Below, piece by piece: positions 17,307 through 25,149 of a stretch of 64,000 bases of DNA. The translations under genes were made by a program, and so were the position numbers. The number at the start of each line of letters is the position of its first letter. Positions within the stretch are counted from its first letter, which is position 1. The notes beneath the pieces were generated by a model. It did no database searches. It was not told the DNA's origin and saw only the letters and a list, made by a program, of their open reading frames with translations. The DNA is from Castellaniella sp035707805 (lineage in GTDB: Bacteria > Pseudomonadota > Gammaproteobacteria > Burkholderiales > Burkholderiaceae_B). The DNA lies in NCBI GenBank assembly GCA_035707805.1, contig DASSTS010000036.1, positions 36,012 through 100,011 of the forward strand, read 5' to 3'.

Positions 17307-18626
17307 ATGACCACTCGCGAAACGGAAGTGCGCAATCTGCAACGGAGCTGGGCCGAAGACGCCCGCTGGCAAGGCATCAAACGCGGCTACGGCGCCGACG
17401 AAGTCGTGCGGCTGCGGGGATCCGTGGTGGTGGAGCACACGCTGGCGCGGCGCGGCGCCGAAAAGCTGTGGGAACTGCTGCACACCGAAGACTACGTCAA
17501 TGCGCTGGGCGCGCTGACTGGCAACCAGGCCATGCAGCAGGTGAAGGCCGGCCTCAAGGCCATCTACCTCTCGGGCTGGCAGGTCGCGGGCGATGCCAAC
17601 ATCGCCGGCGAAATGTACCCCGACCAGTCGCTGTATCCGGCCAATTCCGTGCCCAGCGTGGTCAAGCGCATCAACAATTCCCTGACCCGCTGCGACCAGA
17701 TCCAGTGGATGGAAGGCAAGAATCCCGGCGACCACGACTACGTCGACTACTACGCGCCCATCGTGGCCGATGCCGAGGCGGGCTTCGGCGGCGTCCTGAA
17801 TGCCTTTGAATTGATGAAGTCCATGATCGAGGCGGGCGCCGCCGGCGTGCACTTCGAAGACCAGCTGGCCTCGGTGAAGAAATGCGGCCACATGGGCGGC
17901 AAGGTCCTGGTGCCCACCCGCGAGGCCGTGGCCAAGCTGGTGTCCGCGCGCCTGGCCGCCGACGTGCTGAACGTCCCGACCCTGCTCGTGGCCCGCACCG
18001 ACGCGGAAGCCGCCGACCTGCTGACCAGCAACATCGACGACAACGACGCGCCCTTCGTGACGGGCGAGCGCACGGTCGAGGGCTTCTACCGCACGCGCGC
18101 CGGCCTGGACCAGGCCATCGCGCGCGGCCTGGCCTACGCTCCGTACGCCGACCTGATCTGGTGCGAGACCTCCACGCCCAACCTGGAATATGCCCGCAAG
18201 TTCGCCGAGGCCGTCCATCGCCGCTTTCCGGGCAAGATGCTGGCCTACAACTGCTCGCCGTCCTTCAACTGGAAGAAGAACCTGGACGACGCCACGGTGG
18301 CCAAATTCCAGCGCGAGCTGGGCGCCATGGGCTACAAGTTCCAGTTCATCACCCTGGCCGGTTTCCACGCCCTGAACTACAGCATGTTCGAGCTGGCGCA
18401 CGGCTATGCCCGCACGCAGATGAGCGCCTTCGTGGAACTGCAGCAGAAGGAATTCGCAGCGGCCGACAAGGGCTTCACCGCCGTGAAGCACCAGCGCGAG
18501 GTGGGTGTCGGCTATTTCGACGCCGTGACCCAGACCATCGAGGGCGGCCAGTCCTCGACCACGGCCTTGAGCGGTTCGACCGAGGAAGCCCAGTTCGACG
18601 AGGCCCCCGCGACCCAGGTGGCCTGA
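17307..18626 (+). CDS. aceA: Isocitrate lyase
   Basis: Splits isocitrate into succinate and glyoxylate, the entry to the glyoxylate shunt for growth on acetate or fatty acids. Catalytic signature KKCGHMGGKVLVP with the active-site Cys, plus YADLIWCETSTPNLEYARKF and LAYNCSPSFNWKK. 439 residues, the class of E. coli AceA. ATG 17307 is chosen because GAGGAG at 17294-17299 precedes it; the open frame extends 72 bases upstream. Malate synthase is not adjacent. Related two-carbon genes here are glcDEF and ghrA. A strong terminator follows. Confidence 0.97.
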   Translation: MTTRETEVRNLQRSWAEDARWQGIKRGYGADEVVRLRGSVVVEHTLARRGAEKLWELLHTEDYVNALGALTGNQAMQQVKAGLKAIYLSGWQVAGDANIAGEMYPDQSLYPANSVPSVVKRINNSLTRCDQIQWMEGKNPGDHDYVDYYAPIVADAEAGFGGVLNAFELMKSMIEAGAAGVHFEDQLASVKKCGHMGGKVLVPTREAVAKLVSARLAADVLNVPTLLVARTDAEAADLLTSNIDDNDAPFVTGERTVEGFYRTRAGLDQAIARGLAYAPYADLIWCETSTPNLEYARKFAEAVHRRFPGKMLAYNCSPSFNWKKNLDDATVAKFQRELGAMGYKFQFITLAGFHALNYSMFELAHGYARTQMSAFVELQQKEFAAADKGFTAVKHQREVGVGYFDAVTQTIEGGQSSTTALSGSTEEAQFDEAPATQVA

Positions 18627-18679
18627 GCGATAGCAGTGAGAGAGGACAGGGGGAAGAGGGGCCCCCTGCGATGTGCTTC

Positions 18680-18706
18680 GGGAAGGCTCGCGCCTTCCCT
18701 TTTTTT
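18680..18706 (+). terminator. Rho-independent terminator after aceA
   Basis: GGGAAGGC (18680-18687) and GCCTTCCC (18692-18699) form a perfect stem with loop TCGC, followed by seven T. Confidence 0.88.
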
Positions 18707-18794
18707 GTTCAGCATATACGGGCGCTTTCTCATGCTCCGATACCGCACGAATGCGGGCGGGGGTGCTTGCCATTGACCATGCGCTATTGACTCT

Positions 18795-18837
18795 TAGTTT
18801 CCAAGGAAACTAAAATGGCTTATGTTTCCATGGAAAC
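18795..18837 (+). promoter_or_regulatory. Twin palindromic operators at the MarR gene start
   Basis: TAGTTTCCAAGGAAACTA (18795-18812) is a perfect palindrome. GTTTCCATGGAAAC (18824-18837) is a second one with the same GTTTCC/GGAAAC arms. The centres are 27 bases apart, and the second ends four bases before the chosen start codon (18842). This is the typical layout for MarR autorepression; binding by this gene's own product is inferred. Confidence 0.65.
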
Positions 18838-18841
18838 CATT

Positions 18842-19309
18842 ATGAAGACATCGAAAGCACCCAAGGCCAGCCAGCTCGAAGACCACCTGGGCTACTGGCT
18901 GCGTTTTGTCTCCAATTCCGTCTCCAGGGGCTTTCAGCAACTGCTGGAAGCCGAGGGCACCTCGGTGACCGAGTGGGTCGCCCTGCGCGCGCTGTTCGAG
19001 CAGGCCGAGACCAGCCATGCGCAACTCATCCAGCGCCTGGGCATGACCAAGGGGGCAGCCTCCAAGGTGGCCAGCCGGCTGGAAGAAAAGGGGCTGGTAC
19101 AGCGGCGCTTGGCCGAGAAATCCCAGCGTGAACAAGTGCTTTGCCTGACGCGCAAGGGCAGGGCGCTGGTACCCCGCTTGTCCGCCTTGGCGGACCGGAA
19201 CGACGCGCATTTCTTTGGGCATATGCCCGCCAGGCAGCGCAAAGAGCTCCGGGCGATCTTGGAGGCCCTGGTCGTGCATCACCAGATCCACGAGGTCCCC
19301 GTCTCCTGA
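18842..19309 (+). CDS. MarR family transcriptional regulator
   Basis: A winged-helix regulator of about 155 residues. VTEWVALRALFEQAETSHAQL leads into the recognition helix LGMTKGAASKVASRLEEKGL, and REQVLCLTRKGRALVPRL forms the wing. ATGs at 18815 and 18830 are also in frame, but they lie between or inside the two operator palindromes. ATG 18842 has GGAAA at 18832-18836 and is the better start. It is followed after 44 bases by the DUF1398 gene, its likely target. The ligand is unknown. Confidence 0.88.
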   Translation: MKTSKAPKASQLEDHLGYWLRFVSNSVSRGFQQLLEAEGTSVTEWVALRALFEQAETSHAQLIQRLGMTKGAASKVASRLEEKGLVQRRLAEKSQREQVLCLTRKGRALVPRLSALADRNDAHFFGHMPARQRKELRAILEALVVHHQIHEVPVS

Positions 19310-19353
19310 CTGTTCCGGACCTTTGACTGCATGTTTCTTCCCCAGGAGTCATC

Positions 19354-19749
19354 ATGAACGAATTCACTGAATCCACCATCCGCGAGACCTCGCAAGCCTC
19401 CGCGGAAGGCCGCATCCACTTTGGCCAGGTCGTCGGCCGGCTGGCAGCCGCGGGCGTCGAGTCATACGTGGCCGACTATCGCGCCCGCCGAACCGCCTAT
19501 TACCTGCCCGACGGGACAACGCTGGACATCCGGCTGGACATGCCCGATGTCCCCATCGCCGACGCCTTCGACGCTCGAGCCCTGCAGGATGCGATTCGCG
19601 CCGCGCAGCGCGGAGACGTGATGTATCCGGAGTTCAAGCGGCTGAGCTGCGTGGCGGGCTGCATCGGCTACACGGTGTGGATCGCGGGGCGGCATGTGAG
19701 CTACTTTGGCCGTCGCGGCGAAATCCACATCGAGAAGTTTCCCGACTGA
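19354..19749 (+). CDS. DUF1398 family protein
   Basis: A 131-residue soluble protein of the DUF1398 family. It has the typical start with a short helix (ASAEGRIHFGQVVGRLAAAGVE), then YVADYRARRTAYYLPDG and the closing VAGCIGYTVWIAGRHVSYFG. The function of the family is not established. CCAGGAG precedes the ATG. Its position downstream of a MarR gene with paired operators suggests the two form one regulated unit. Recognition is from memory of the family pattern. Confidence 0.75.
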   Translation: MNEFTESTIRETSQASAEGRIHFGQVVGRLAAAGVESYVADYRARRTAYYLPDGTTLDIRLDMPDVPIADAFDARALQDAIRAAQRGDVMYPEFKRLSCVAGCIGYTVWIAGRHVSYFGRRGEIHIEKFPD

Positions 19750-19845
19750 AGTCCTGCGCCCGGCATCCGGTCCAATGACACCGGCCTGCGCACCGCGCGC
19801 GTCCGCTAAAAGCCGTTCTGCCTCCGCGCGCTCCAGCCGCTGGGG

Positions 19846-20991
19846 TCACCGCCCGTCCGGCAGCGAGGACCCGTGGTGGCGCGCCAGCGTCCGCCTGTCC
19901 TCGGCATTGGACAGCGCCACGGCGATGCCCATGCCCACGATGGCCCCCAGCACGGTCTCGGCCACGCGCTCGGGCGCCATGGCGGCGCCGGCCGCCGAAG
20001 GCGAGGCGAGATGGGTCATCAGCAGCGCCATGGGCGTGACCAGGGCCTGCGCGATTCCGTAGTTCACGCCGATCACGATCTCGACGAGGATCTGCAGCAG
20101 GACGATGGCGGCGATGATCGGCCAGATCGAGGGCTGCTGGACCAGCAGCAGCCAGGCCTGCGCCGCGCCCACCAGCGTGCCGGCCATGCGCTGCAGCGCC
20201 CGGTGCATGCTGATGTGCAGGTGGCTGCCCTGCATGACGGCGACCGCCCCCATCGCCGCCCAGGCCGGATGGTTCAGCCTCAGGACATGACTGGCGAAGA
20301 CGACGACCAGCGCCGCCGTCGCGACGCGCGCCGCCATGAAGGCCAGCTCGCCGAGGGGACGCTCGGGCTCCTGGGGAAGGGGGCGCTGCGGCGTCGGCGG
20401 GTGGCGCAGGGCTTCGCTGGCGACGCAGATCAGCCATGAGACCAGCGCGGCGCCGGCGGTGGCCAGCGTGCGCTCGGCGACCTGCGCCGCATCGAGGGCG
20501 CCGGTCATCGAGGCGCCGACCGCGAAGATGAAGATCAGGGGACCCGGCGCGCCGAACCGCTGGCGAAAGCAGATCAGCAGGTAAAAGCCGCAGGAGGCGG
20601 CCAGCAAGGCCAGTTGAGCCGCCCGCGGCCAGCCCAGCCAGGCGGTCGCCGACATCGCGAAGACCGCGAATGTCTGCCAGAACGCGCATTGCAGCACGAT
20701 GCCCGCCCGGCGCCGCCGGGGGGCAAAGCGTCCGAACAGCGCCACCAGCGCCCCCAGCGAGGCGAAGCCCACCAGGTGCGGCCATGGGGAAAGCGCGAGC
20801 AGCGGCACGCAGATGGCGGCGGCGAGCGCCGCCTGGAGTCCCGCCAGCGCGGAGTTGCGCACCGACGGCTGCGTGCCGAGCTGCAGGCTCTCTGCGACGC
20901 GGCGCGCGTGCAGGAGATGCCGCATCGCGTCCAGCCGCCTGGCCGCCGCGCCGGCGTCGCTGCGACCGGTGCGTGCCGGATCAGCGGCCAT
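19846..20991 (-). CDS. FUSC family inner-membrane transporter-like protein
   Basis: A 381-residue membrane protein with two clusters of transmembrane helices separated by a cytoplasmic segment: AALAAAICVPLLALSPWPHL near the start, and FAMSATAWLGWPRAAQLALL, then VLRLNHPAWAAMGAVAVMQG and IWPIIAAIVLLQILVEIVIG in the C-terminal block. This is the FUSC/YccS-like fold associated with fusaric-acid and aromatic-acid efflux. The NHPAWAAMGAVAVMQ stretch matches the conserved 'FUSC_2' region. It overlaps the upstream MarR gene by 11 bases, which points to an efflux gene repressed by that regulator. The substrate is unknown. Confidence 0.82.
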   Translation of the reverse strand: MAADPARTGRSDAGAAARRLDAMRHLLHARRVAESLQLGTQPSVRNSALAGLQAALAAAICVPLLALSPWPHLVGFASLGALVALFGRFAPRRRRAGIVLQCAFWQTFAVFAMSATAWLGWPRAAQLALLAASCGFYLLICFRQRFGAPGPLIFIFAVGASMTGALDAAQVAERTLATAGAALVSWLICVASEALRHPPTPQRPLPQEPERPLGELAFMAARVATAALVVVFASHVLRLNHPAWAAMGAVAVMQGSHLHISMHRALQRMAGTLVGAAQAWLLLVQQPSIWPIIAAIVLLQILVEIVIGVNYGIAQALVTPMALLMTHLASPSAAGAAMAPERVAETVLGAIVGMGIAVALSNAEDRRTLARHHGSSLPDGR

Positions 20992-21469
20992 GGCGCGGCG
21001 CCTCCTCGCCGGCGCCCGCCGCCGCGTCCTCGAAGCCGGTGATCCGGCGGTCGATGCGGTCGAAGCATTGCAGCAGGGTGGCGATGTCTTCCTCGGACAG
21101 GTCGGCCAGCAGCGCCTGCTCGCCCTGGCCGAGCTCGTGGCGGATGGCGGCCACGCGGCGCTCGCCCGCGGGCGTCAGGTGCACCAGCCGGGCGCGTCCG
21201 TCGGTCTCGCTGCGCCGCCGCTCGATCAGGCCCTGGCGCTCGAGGATGTCGAGCACCCGGACCAGGCTCGACCCGTCGACCCCGACCAGCATTGCCAGGT
21301 CCTTCTGGGCCAGGCCGCCGCCCGTCTCGCTCAGGTGGATCAGCGGCACCCAGGTCGCGTCGGTGAGGCCGGCGCGCGCCAGATGCCCGTCCAGGACGTG
21401 GCGCCAGCGGCGGGCCAGCAGCGAGAAACGGATGCCGAAGCGGGAGCGGGGCGTCGGAGGAGAAGCCAT
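20981..21469 (-). CDS. MarR family regulator of the adjacent FUSC transporter
   Basis: A 162-residue winged-helix repressor: LTDATWVPLIHLSETGGGLA, the recognition region LAMLVGVDGSSLVRVLDILE and the wing RRSETDGRARLVHLTPAGER. The frame is open to 21580, but ATG 21469 (MASPPTPRSRFGIRFS) is preceded on the minus strand by GTCTTTATAT and sits just downstream of the operator palindrome. It overlaps the FUSC gene by 11 bases, so the two are one transcript. Local repression, relieved by the exported compound, is the usual arrangement. Confidence 0.88.
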   Translation of the reverse strand: MASPPTPRSRFGIRFSLLARRWRHVLDGHLARAGLTDATWVPLIHLSETGGGLAQKDLAMLVGVDGSSLVRVLDILERQGLIERRRSETDGRARLVHLTPAGERRVAAIRHELGQGEQALLADLSEEDIATLLQCFDRIDRRITGFEDAAAGAGEEAPRHGR

Positions 21470-21486
21470 GTACGTCTTTATATAAA

Positions 21487-21511
21487 TTGATTTGCAAATC
21501 AAATTATATGG
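21487..21511 (-). promoter_or_regulatory. Palindromic operator and -10 of the MarR-FUSC operon
   Basis: TTGATTTGCAAATCAA (21487-21502) is a perfect 16-base palindrome. On the minus strand TATAAT (21503-21508) lies directly upstream of it, so the palindrome covers the expected transcription start. The spacing TTGAT-N6-ATCAA rules out an FNR box (N4). Likely the binding site of the MarR protein encoded at 20981-21469. Confidence 0.6.
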
Positions 21512-21566
21512 GAAACAGAGAGAATCCGCCAGGGCGGGGGGCGGCGGACCGCCTCGGGGATGAATC

Positions 21567-21608
21567 TTGATTTGCATCAAAGTTCGCCCTCCGGTTCGTG
21601 GCTATAGT
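21567..21608 (+). promoter_or_regulatory. FNR box and -10 of the ccoI-like/ccoS promoter
   Basis: TTGATTTGCATCAA (21567-21580) is a perfect FNR/ANR site. TATAGT (21603-21608) is a strong -10. The predicted start near 21615 puts the box centre at -41.5, the class II position. An FNR protein that keeps all the needed cysteines is encoded at 28150-28878. Confidence 0.85.
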
Positions 21609-21616
21609 CCCTGCCT

Positions 21617-22555
21617 ATGCGCTCCCCCTCTCTCTTCACGCCCCCGCCCGGCATGAGCGATGCCATGCGTCGCGCGCGCCGGCACATGCTGGCGCGTACC
21701 GGCCTGGCCTGGCTGATCATGATGCAGGTCATGATGCTCGCCTTTCCGGGCTACCTGCGCCATGCGGCGCGCCCGGCGGATTCCCAGCAGGCGCTTGAAC
21801 AGGCCATCGTGCTGATGAACTGGCTCAGCCTCGTCCTGTGCGTGCCGCTGATCCTCTATTGCGCCTGGCCGGTGTGGCGCGGCGCGGCGCGCGGGCTGGC
21901 CCGGGGGCGGGTGGGCATGGACGTGCCCGTCGCCCTCGGCATCCTGGCCGCCTTCATCCCCAGCGTGATCGCCACCTGGCGGGACGCGGGCGAGGTCTAT
22001 TTCGATTCGGTCTCGATGTTCGTGGCCTTCCTGCTGAGCGCGCGCTTCCTGGAACTGTGCGCCCGCCAGGCGGCGGGCGAGCATGGGGCGGACGATGCCA
22101 TGCTGCTGCGCCTGGCCGACCGGCTGGCCTTCCGCTTCGTTTGCGTCCAGATCCTGCTGGCCGCCGCCGTGGGCCTGTACTGGTGGCAGGTCCGGCCCGA
22201 CCACGCGGTGGCGGTGACGGTGGCCCTGCTGGTCATGAGCTGCCCCTGCGCCCTGTCGATGTCGGTGCCCGCCGCCCTGGCGGCGCGGCGTGCCGCGGCG
22301 CTGCGCGAGGCGCCCGGCTCGGCCAGCGGCGGCGCCTCGGCCGAACAGGCCATGCGGCGCGTCGCCCGGCAGAACCTGTACGGCTCGCTGGCCTGGCACG
22401 TCCTGATGACGCCGCTGGCGGCCTTCGGCTGGGTGCAGCCGTGGCTGGCGGCCATCACCATGCTGGTGTCCTCGCTGGCGGTCGCGGCCAATGCCTGGCG
22501 GCTGGCGCGCGGTGTCCCGGACGGCCCGCCGCGCCTGGCCGCGAGCGCGGGCTGA
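21617..22555 (+). CDS. CcoI/FixI-like P1B-ATPase membrane core lacking both catalytic domains
   Basis: 312 residues clearly related to the copper ATPase CcoI of cbb3 oxidase assembly, but reduced. Retained: two N-terminal helices (about 28-45 and 66-87); the pair around GMDVPVALGILAAFIPS and GEVYFDSVSMFVAFLLSARF (100-145); LADRLAFRF plus the helix with the metal-binding CPC motif MSCPCALSMSVPAALAA (CPC at 209-211); and the C-terminal pair RQNLYGSLAWHVLMTPLAAF / AITMLVSSLAVAANAWRLAR. Missing: the actuator domain expected near residue 155; the DKTGT phosphorylation and nucleotide domain expected near 235; and any N-terminal metal-binding domain. No frameshift or stop is seen. It cannot be an active pump. 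ATG 21617 would be nearly leaderless; 21653 is an alternative start. First gene of the FNR-controlled cco cluster. Confidence 0.8.
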   Translation: MRSPSLFTPPPGMSDAMRRARRHMLARTGLAWLIMMQVMMLAFPGYLRHAARPADSQQALEQAIVLMNWLSLVLCVPLILYCAWPVWRGAARGLARGRVGMDVPVALGILAAFIPSVIATWRDAGEVYFDSVSMFVAFLLSARFLELCARQAAGEHGADDAMLLRLADRLAFRFVCVQILLAAAVGLYWWQVRPDHAVAVTVALLVMSCPCALSMSVPAALAARRAAALREAPGSASGGASAEQAMRRVARQNLYGSLAWHVLMTPLAAFGWVQPWLAAITMLVSSLAVAANAWRLARGVPDGPPRLAASAG

Positions 22556-22561
22556 GGCGGC

Positions 22562-22723
22562 ATGGACGCGCTCTTTCTGCTTCTGCCGGTCTCCCTGCTG
22601 TTCGTCCTGGGCATCGGCGCGGCGTTCTGGTGGGCGATCTTCGCCGGCCAGTTCGACGACACCCGGGATGCCGCCACGGCGATCCTGGAAGACGACGATG
22701 GCGGGGCTTCCGGGTCGGATTGA
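22562..22723 (+). CDS. ccoS: Cbb3-type cytochrome oxidase assembly protein CcoS
   Basis: A 53-residue single-span membrane protein. MDALFLLLPVSLLFVLGIGA is followed by FWWAIFAGQFDDTRDAATAI and an acidic tail (EDDDGG). GQFDD and the acidic end are the CcoS signature. CcoS is needed to incorporate haem b and copper into cbb3 oxidase. It begins six bases after the CcoI-like gene, and its TGA overlaps the second FNR box. Confidence 0.92.
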   Translation: MDALFLLLPVSLLFVLGIGAAFWWAIFAGQFDDTRDAATAILEDDDGGASGSD

Positions 22724-22761
22724 TGTAGATCAAGGCCGGTTCCCGGGGCTTCAGGGATTAT
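22720..22761 (+). promoter_or_regulatory. FNR box and -10 of the ccoNOQP promoter
   Basis: TTGATGTAGATCAA (22720-22733) is a perfect FNR site embedded in the ccoS stop codon. GATTAT (22756-22761) is a plausible -10. A start near 22768 places the box at about -41.5. The leader to ccoN would be about 43 bases. Confidence 0.82.
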
Positions 22762-22810
22762 TCAGGTTTTCAAAAATCAATGTCTTAACCTTGTTCTGAG
22801 GGGAATGTTT

Positions 22811-24304
22811 ATGGGCACGACCGGGCATACCGGAACACCGGCCGAAACCTTCAATTACGGCGTGGTCCGGCAGTTCACCATCGCCACGATCATCTGGGGC
22901 GTGGTCGGGATGGCGGTCGGCGTGCTGATCGCCTCGCAGCTGATCTGGCCGGAACTGAACTTCAATACGCCCTGGCTCAGCTACGGGCGCCTGCGTCCGC
23001 TGCACACCAACGGCGTGATCTTCGCCTTCGGCGGCAGCGCCCTGTTCGCGACCTCGTACTACGTGGTGCAGCGCACCTGTCAGGTGCGGCTTTTTTCCGA
23101 CCGGCTGGCCGCCTTCACGTTCTGGGGCTGGCAGGCGGTGCTGGTCGGCGCGGTGATCACCCTGCCCATGGGCTACACCTCGACCAAGGAATATGCCGAG
23201 CTGGAATGGCCGCTGGACATCCTGATCACCCTGGTCTGGGTGGCCTATGCCGTCGTCTTCTTCGGCACGATCGCCAAGCGCCGCGTCCGGCACATCTACG
23301 TGGCCAACTGGTTCTTCGGGTCCTACATCCTGACGATCGCGATCCTGCACATCTTCAACAACCTCGAACTGCCCGTCTCGGCCTGGAAGTCCTATTCCGC
23401 CTACGCGGGCGTGCAGGACGCCATGGTGCAGTGGTGGTACGGCCACAACGCCGTGGGCTTCTTCCTCACCACCAGCTTCCTGGGCATGATGTACTACTTC
23501 GTGCCCAAGCAGGCCGGCCGCCCGATCTATTCCTACCGGCTGTCCATCGTGCACTTCTGGGCGCTGGCCTTCACCTACATGTGGGCCGGTCCGCACCACC
23601 TGCTCTACACCTCGCTGCCCGACTGGACCCAGTCGCTGGGCATGGCGTTCTCGCTGATCCTGCTGGCGCCGTCCTGGGGCGGCATGATCAACGGCATCAT
23701 GACGGTGTCGGGCGCCTGGCACAAGCTGCGCACCGATCCGATCCTGAAGTTCCTGGTGGTGGCGCTGTCCTTCTACGGCATGGCGACCTTCGAGGGCTCC
23801 ATGATGTCGATCCGCACCGTCAACGCCCTGTCGCACTACACCGACTGGACCGTCGGCCACGTGCACGCCGGCGCCCTGGGCTGGGTGGCGATGATCACCT
23901 TCGGCTCGCTGTACTACCTGATCCCGCGCCTCTACGGCCGCGAGAGCATGGCCCGCCCGGACCTGATCAACCTGCACTTCTGGCTGGCGACGCTGGGCGT
24001 GGTGCTGTACATCGCCTCGATGTGGATCGCCGGCGTGATGCAGGGCCTGATGTGGCGCGCCACCGGCGAGGACGGCATGCTGACCTACAGCTTCGTCGAG
24101 GTCGTGAAATCGACCTATCCCTTCTACACGATCCGCATGATCGGCGGCCTGTTCTTCCTGTCGGGCATGTGCCTGATGGCCTGGAACACCTGGCTGACCG
24201 CGCGCGGCCGGCAGCGGGTCAATCCCGTCGTGCCGCTGGAAAATCCCGATGCCCGCGCCGAGGCCGCCCCCGTCCCCGCGGCCGCCGTGCCGGCATCGGC
24301 CTGA
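22811..24304 (+). CDS. ccoN: Cytochrome c oxidase cbb3-type, subunit I
   Basis: Catalytic subunit of the high-affinity cbb3 terminal oxidase (haem b, haem b3-CuB), inner membrane, about 12 helices in 497 residues. Characteristic blocks: LRPLHTNGVIFAFGGSALFA with a haem-b His, WWYGHNAVGFFLTTSFLGMM with CuB ligand region, the active-site FTYMWAGPHHLLYTSLPDW, and the C-terminal VGHVHAGALGWVAMI. GAGGGGA touches an ATG at 22805 but is correctly spaced for ATG 22811, which I prefer. First gene of the ccoNOQP operon under an FNR box. Confidence 0.97.
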   Translation: MGTTGHTGTPAETFNYGVVRQFTIATIIWGVVGMAVGVLIASQLIWPELNFNTPWLSYGRLRPLHTNGVIFAFGGSALFATSYYVVQRTCQVRLFSDRLAAFTFWGWQAVLVGAVITLPMGYTSTKEYAELEWPLDILITLVWVAYAVVFFGTIAKRRVRHIYVANWFFGSYILTIAILHIFNNLELPVSAWKSYSAYAGVQDAMVQWWYGHNAVGFFLTTSFLGMMYYFVPKQAGRPIYSYRLSIVHFWALAFTYMWAGPHHLLYTSLPDWTQSLGMAFSLILLAPSWGGMINGIMTVSGAWHKLRTDPILKFLVVALSFYGMATFEGSMMSIRTVNALSHYTDWTVGHVHAGALGWVAMITFGSLYYLIPRLYGRESMARPDLINLHFWLATLGVVLYIASMWIAGVMQGLMWRATGEDGMLTYSFVEVVKSTYPFYTIRMIGGLFFLSGMCLMAWNTWLTARGRQRVNPVVPLENPDARAEAAPVPAAAVPASA

Positions 24305-24314
24305 GGAGTCCCCC

Positions 24315-24971
24315 ATGTCCGCTAACAAGAAACGCTTCTCCCACGAGATGCTGGAGCGCAACGTCGGCCTGCTGATCGTCTTCAGCATTCTGGTGGTGTC
24401 CTTTTCCGGCCTCGTGCAGATCATCCCGCTGTTCTTCCAGCACTCGACCACCACCGCCGTCGAGGGCGTGCGGCCCTACGAGCCCCTGCGGCTGGTCGGC
24501 CGTGACGTCTACATCCGCGAAGGCTGCGTCGGCTGCCATTCCCAGCAGGTCCGCAAGCTGCAGTCCGAGGTCCAGCGCTACGGCCCGTACTCCATAGCGG
24601 CCGAGTCGGTGTACGACCATCCCTTCCTGTGGGGCTCCAAGCGCACCGGGCCCGACCTGGCCCGCGTGGGGCAGCGTTACTCCGACGAATGGCACCGCAT
24701 CCACCTGCGCAATCCGCGCGACGTGGTCAAGGAATCCAATATGCCGGCCTACCCCTGGCTGCAGCGCAACACCGTGGAAGGCGTGGACGTGCAGGACCGC
24801 ATGCGAGCGCTGCGCACCCTGGGCGTGCCGTATACGGACGAGGACATCGCCGCGGCGCCGGACCAGCTCAAGGGCAAGACCGAGGAAGACGCCGTGGTCG
24901 CCTACCTGCAGGGCCTGGGCGTGGGCGGCCGCGCCGCGGCCGAGGACACCATGAAGCGCGGAGGCCACTGA
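24315..24971 (+). CDS. ccoO: Cytochrome c oxidase cbb3-type, subunit II (monohaem)
   Basis: Membrane-anchored mono-haem cytochrome c subunit. One N-terminal helix (LLIVFSILVVSFSGLVQIIP) and the haem-binding CVGCHSQQ near residue 74, with the distal Met in ESNMPAYPWL. RTGPDLARVGQRYSDEWH is the CcoO family block. 218 residues from ATG 24315, preceded by GAGGAG. It ends one base before the ccoQ ATG. Confidence 0.97.
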   Translation: MSANKKRFSHEMLERNVGLLIVFSILVVSFSGLVQIIPLFFQHSTTTAVEGVRPYEPLRLVGRDVYIREGCVGCHSQQVRKLQSEVQRYGPYSIAAESVYDHPFLWGSKRTGPDLARVGQRYSDEWHRIHLRNPRDVVKESNMPAYPWLQRNTVEGVDVQDRMRALRTLGVPYTDEDIAAAPDQLKGKTEEDAVVAYLQGLGVGGRAAAEDTMKRGGH

Positions 24972-24972
24972 G

Positions 24973-25149
24973 ATGCTCGCTGCGATCAATGGGCTGGTGA
25001 CGGGGCTGGCCATGCTGACCTTCGCCGGTATCGTCTGGTGGGCCTGGTCGGCCCACCGGGCCGAGGCCAACCGCCAGGCGGCCCAGCTGCCCTTCGCCCT
25101 GCCCGAGGAATATCAGAACGATCAGCATGCCGGGGATACCCATGAGTGA
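24973..25149 (+). CDS. ccoQ: Cytochrome c oxidase cbb3-type, CcoQ subunit
   Basis: A 58-residue single-helix protein: LVTGLAMLTFAGIVWWAWSA followed by a polar tail with LPFALPEEYQ, the usual CcoQ/FixQ pattern. CcoQ stabilises the interaction of CcoP with the core enzyme. It overlaps the ccoP start by eight bases. Confidence 0.93.
   Translation: MLAAINGLVTGLAMLTFAGIVWWAWSAHRAEANRQAAQLPFALPEEYQNDQHAGDTHE

Noticed and set aside
21487..21502. TTGATTTGCAAATCAA as an FNR box.
   Set aside because: The half-sites are separated by six bases, whereas FNR needs four; it fits a MarR operator better.
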